Assembly (NCBI RefSeq): GCF_018502625.1
Contig: NZ_CP075566.1
Location: 2,831,001-2,895,000 of the forward strand
DNA: 64,000 nucleotides
Direction: 5' to 3'
Origin: Pseudomonas hormoni
GTDB lineage: Bacteria; Pseudomonadota; Gammaproteobacteria; Pseudomonadales; Pseudomonadaceae
Shown: positions 62,437-64,000 of the stretch, piece after piece
Layout: each line of letters opens with the position of its first letter
Position numbering within the stretch: position 1 is the first letter of the stretch
The notes under the pieces: model-generated
Databases searched by the model: none
What the model was told of the DNA's origin: nothing
What the model saw: only the letters and a program-made list of their open reading frames with translations
Position numbers and translations under genes: made by a program

Positions 62437-63177
62437 ATGACCAGTGCAACTTTCCGCTTCTACGAGGAGCTCAACGATTTCCTGCCAGCCGAACGGCGGT
62501 GGCAGTCATTCACCTGCAAGTGCGCGCGGGGGGCGACCGTCAAGCACATGATCGAGGCGCTCGGGATACCGCACACGGAGGTCGAGCTGGTGCTGCTAAA
62601 CGGTGAGTCGGTGGGCTTCGAGCGGGTGATCTTCGACGATGACCGGCTGGCGGTGTATCCCAAGTTCGAAGCGCTGGACATCAGCCCGCTGCTGAAGGTT
62701 CGTGCGCAACCTTTACGGGTGCTGCGCTTCGTCGCTGATGCGCACCTGGGCGGGCTGGCCAGTCTGCTGCGCATGAGCGGCTTCGACACTCTTTACGACA
62801 ATGGCTTCGAGGATGGCGAGATCGCTGAGATCGCTGCGCAGCAAGGACGCATCGTGCTAACCCGTGACCGCGATCTGCTCAAGCGGCGGATCATCAGCCA
62901 CGGCTGTTACGTGCATGCCCTGAAACCGTCGCTGCAGCTGCGCGAATTGTACGAGCGCCTCGACCTGGCGCGTAGCGCGCGGCCATTCAGCCTGTGCCTG
63001 CATTGCAACCTGCCGGTGCACGAGATCAGCCCGGAACTGGCCCGACCGCAGGTGCCGCCACGCGTTGGCGCCCTCTATTCGCACTTCCTGCGCTGCGACG
63101 CCTGCCAACGGGTTTACTGGGAGGGTTCGCACTGGCGCGGCATGTGTGCACTGCTGGCACCTCTGCTGGGGCGATAG
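62437..63177 (+). CDS. Mut7-C RNase-domain protein with ubiquitin-like N-terminus
   Basis: The product has 246 residues. Residues 1-80 are a MoaD/ubiquitin-like domain (TFRFYEELNDFLPAERRWQ, VELVLLNGESVGF). Residues 95-170 are the PIN-like Mut7-C domain (RFVADAHLGGLASLLRMSGFDT, IVLTRDRDLLKRR) with its acidic residues. A four-cysteine zinc ribbon follows (CLHCNLPV, RCDACQRVYW). The family is predicted to be a ribonuclease; the target is unknown. A purine-poor site precedes the ATG, the first one in the conserved domain. It runs toward the rRNA operon. Confidence 0.87.
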   Translation: MTSATFRFYEELNDFLPAERRWQSFTCKCARGATVKHMIEALGIPHTEVELVLLNGESVGFERVIFDDDRLAVYPKFEALDISPLLKVRAQPLRVLRFVADAHLGGLASLLRMSGFDTLYDNGFEDGEIAEIAAQQGRIVLTRDRDLLKRRIISHGCYVHALKPSLQLRELYERLDLARSARPFSLCLHCNLPVHEISPELARPQVPPRVGALYSHFLRCDACQRVYWEGSHWRGMCALLAPLLGR

Positions 63178-63235
63178 CCGAGCGCATCGGGTTGCATAGA
63201 AATCGTCTTGGGCAGACTTTCCTGCGGGCAAAACA

Positions 63236-63267
63236 AAACCCCTACCTGCATACGCAGATAGGGGTTT
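63236..63267 (-). terminator. Terminator of the rRNA operon
   Basis: AAACCCCTA and TAGGGGTTT with CTGCGTATGCAG inside form a long perfect hairpin followed on the minus strand by T-rich sequence. It lies 10 bases after the 3' end of 5S rRNA. Confidence 0.85.
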
Positions 63268-63277
63268 CGGAATTTAA

Positions 63278-63393
63278 TCTTGACGATGACCTACTCTCAC
63301 ATGGGGAAACCCCACACTACCATCGGCGATGCATCGTTTCACTGCTGAGTTCGGGATGGGATCAGGTGGTTCCAATGCTCTATGGTCGTCAAG
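63278..63393 (-). rRNA. rrf: 5S ribosomal RNA
   Basis: On the minus strand the sequence opens TCTTGACGACCATAGAGCAT and contains the invariant GGAACCACCTGATCCCATCC, then CCGAACTCAGCAGTGAAACG and ends GTAGGTCATCGTCAAGA. The two ends pair, giving a length near 116 as in Pseudomonas. The exact ends may differ by one or two bases. Confidence 0.95.
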
Positions 63394-63547
63394 AAATTCG
63401 GTAGCCAGCTCGTGTACCTTGCGGTTCACGCTCCAGCGAATGGGTATGCGATAGTTTGTGTGTTTGTTTCTCGAACTTTCGGTTCGTTTCGTCTTCACAC
63501 ACCGCAATCTGATGCTCTTTCGAGTAGTCAAATTGCTTGGGTGTTAT

Positions 63548-64000
<453 letters not shown>

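Noticed and set aside
63394..63547. tRNA gene between 5S and 23S rRNA
   Set aside because: The spacer shows no cloverleaf or T-loop GTTCRA pattern that I can find.

Overview
The window looks like the chromosome of a Pseudomonas of the fluorescens type. The support is the Pseudomonas-style REP repeats with a GTGGCGAGsGAGCTTG core, the 5S/23S rRNA sequence at the right edge, high-GC coding throughout, and gene families typical of the genus (Mqo, many LysR regulators, GlxA, MocR, RND efflux, TonB receptor). Several segments are clearly foreign or rearranged.

Layout. 1-1083 holds the start of a DeoR regulator and a secreted protein of unknown function. 1200-6240 looks like a small acquired island: a decayed IS66 tnpB scrap, a strikingly AT-rich membrane sulfatase of the lipoteichoic-acid-synthase type, and facing it tail to tail a single protein joining an NRPS-like adenylation domain, a carrier domain and a membrane acyltransferase-3 domain. 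6400-20480 is ordinary accessory metabolism and regulation: MocR with a TSUP exporter, a zinc alcohol dehydrogenase, LysR with RidA, a CHASE4-PAS-GGDEF-EAL protein, a thioesterase, a LysE exporter, a sugar-acid MFS permease with two FadR-type operator matches upstream, GlxA and an alpha/beta hydrolase.

21560-32260 is the most interesting locus, a tightly coupled seven-gene operon: wecB (UDP-GlcNAc 2-epimerase), a BcsB-like protein, nfrB (inner-membrane glycosyltransferase with two C-terminal MshEN-type c-di-GMP domains), nfrA (TPR plus outer-membrane domain), an AlgF-like protein, an AlgJ/AlgX-like SGNH protein and a putative glycosidase-like protein. It reads as an enlarged version of the phage-N4 receptor glycan (NGR) pathway of E. 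coli, with BcsB-like export and alginate-style O-acetylation parts added. A perfect palindrome resembling a FleQ box lies in the AT-rich leader.

32400-43500 contains a GFA protein, a putative 2OG-Fe(II) oxygenase, mqo with a leader peptide, then a nested mobile element: an IS1182-type transposase gene, already frameshifted, split by a 3145-bp IS66-family unit with matching ends, an exact 8-bp target duplication and a small passenger gene. Beyond it lie DUF3833 and chalcone-isomerase-like genes, a secreted DJ-1-like protein, a LysR remnant and a cupin.

43500-62100 has LysR/MFS pairs, an RND pump operon in the order permease-adaptor-outer-membrane factor, a PLP dehydratase with an AraC regulator, TrmK, a TonB-dependent receptor, and an arsC-arsH pair that has an operator-like palindrome but no adjacent arsR or arsB. 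At 61662-62123 a secreted EF-hand protein carries four EGKCG motifs like those of HvfA/bufferin-type copper-binding RiPP precursors, with no modification enzyme beside it. The right end carries a Mut7-C protein and the 3' end of an rRNA operon on the minus strand.
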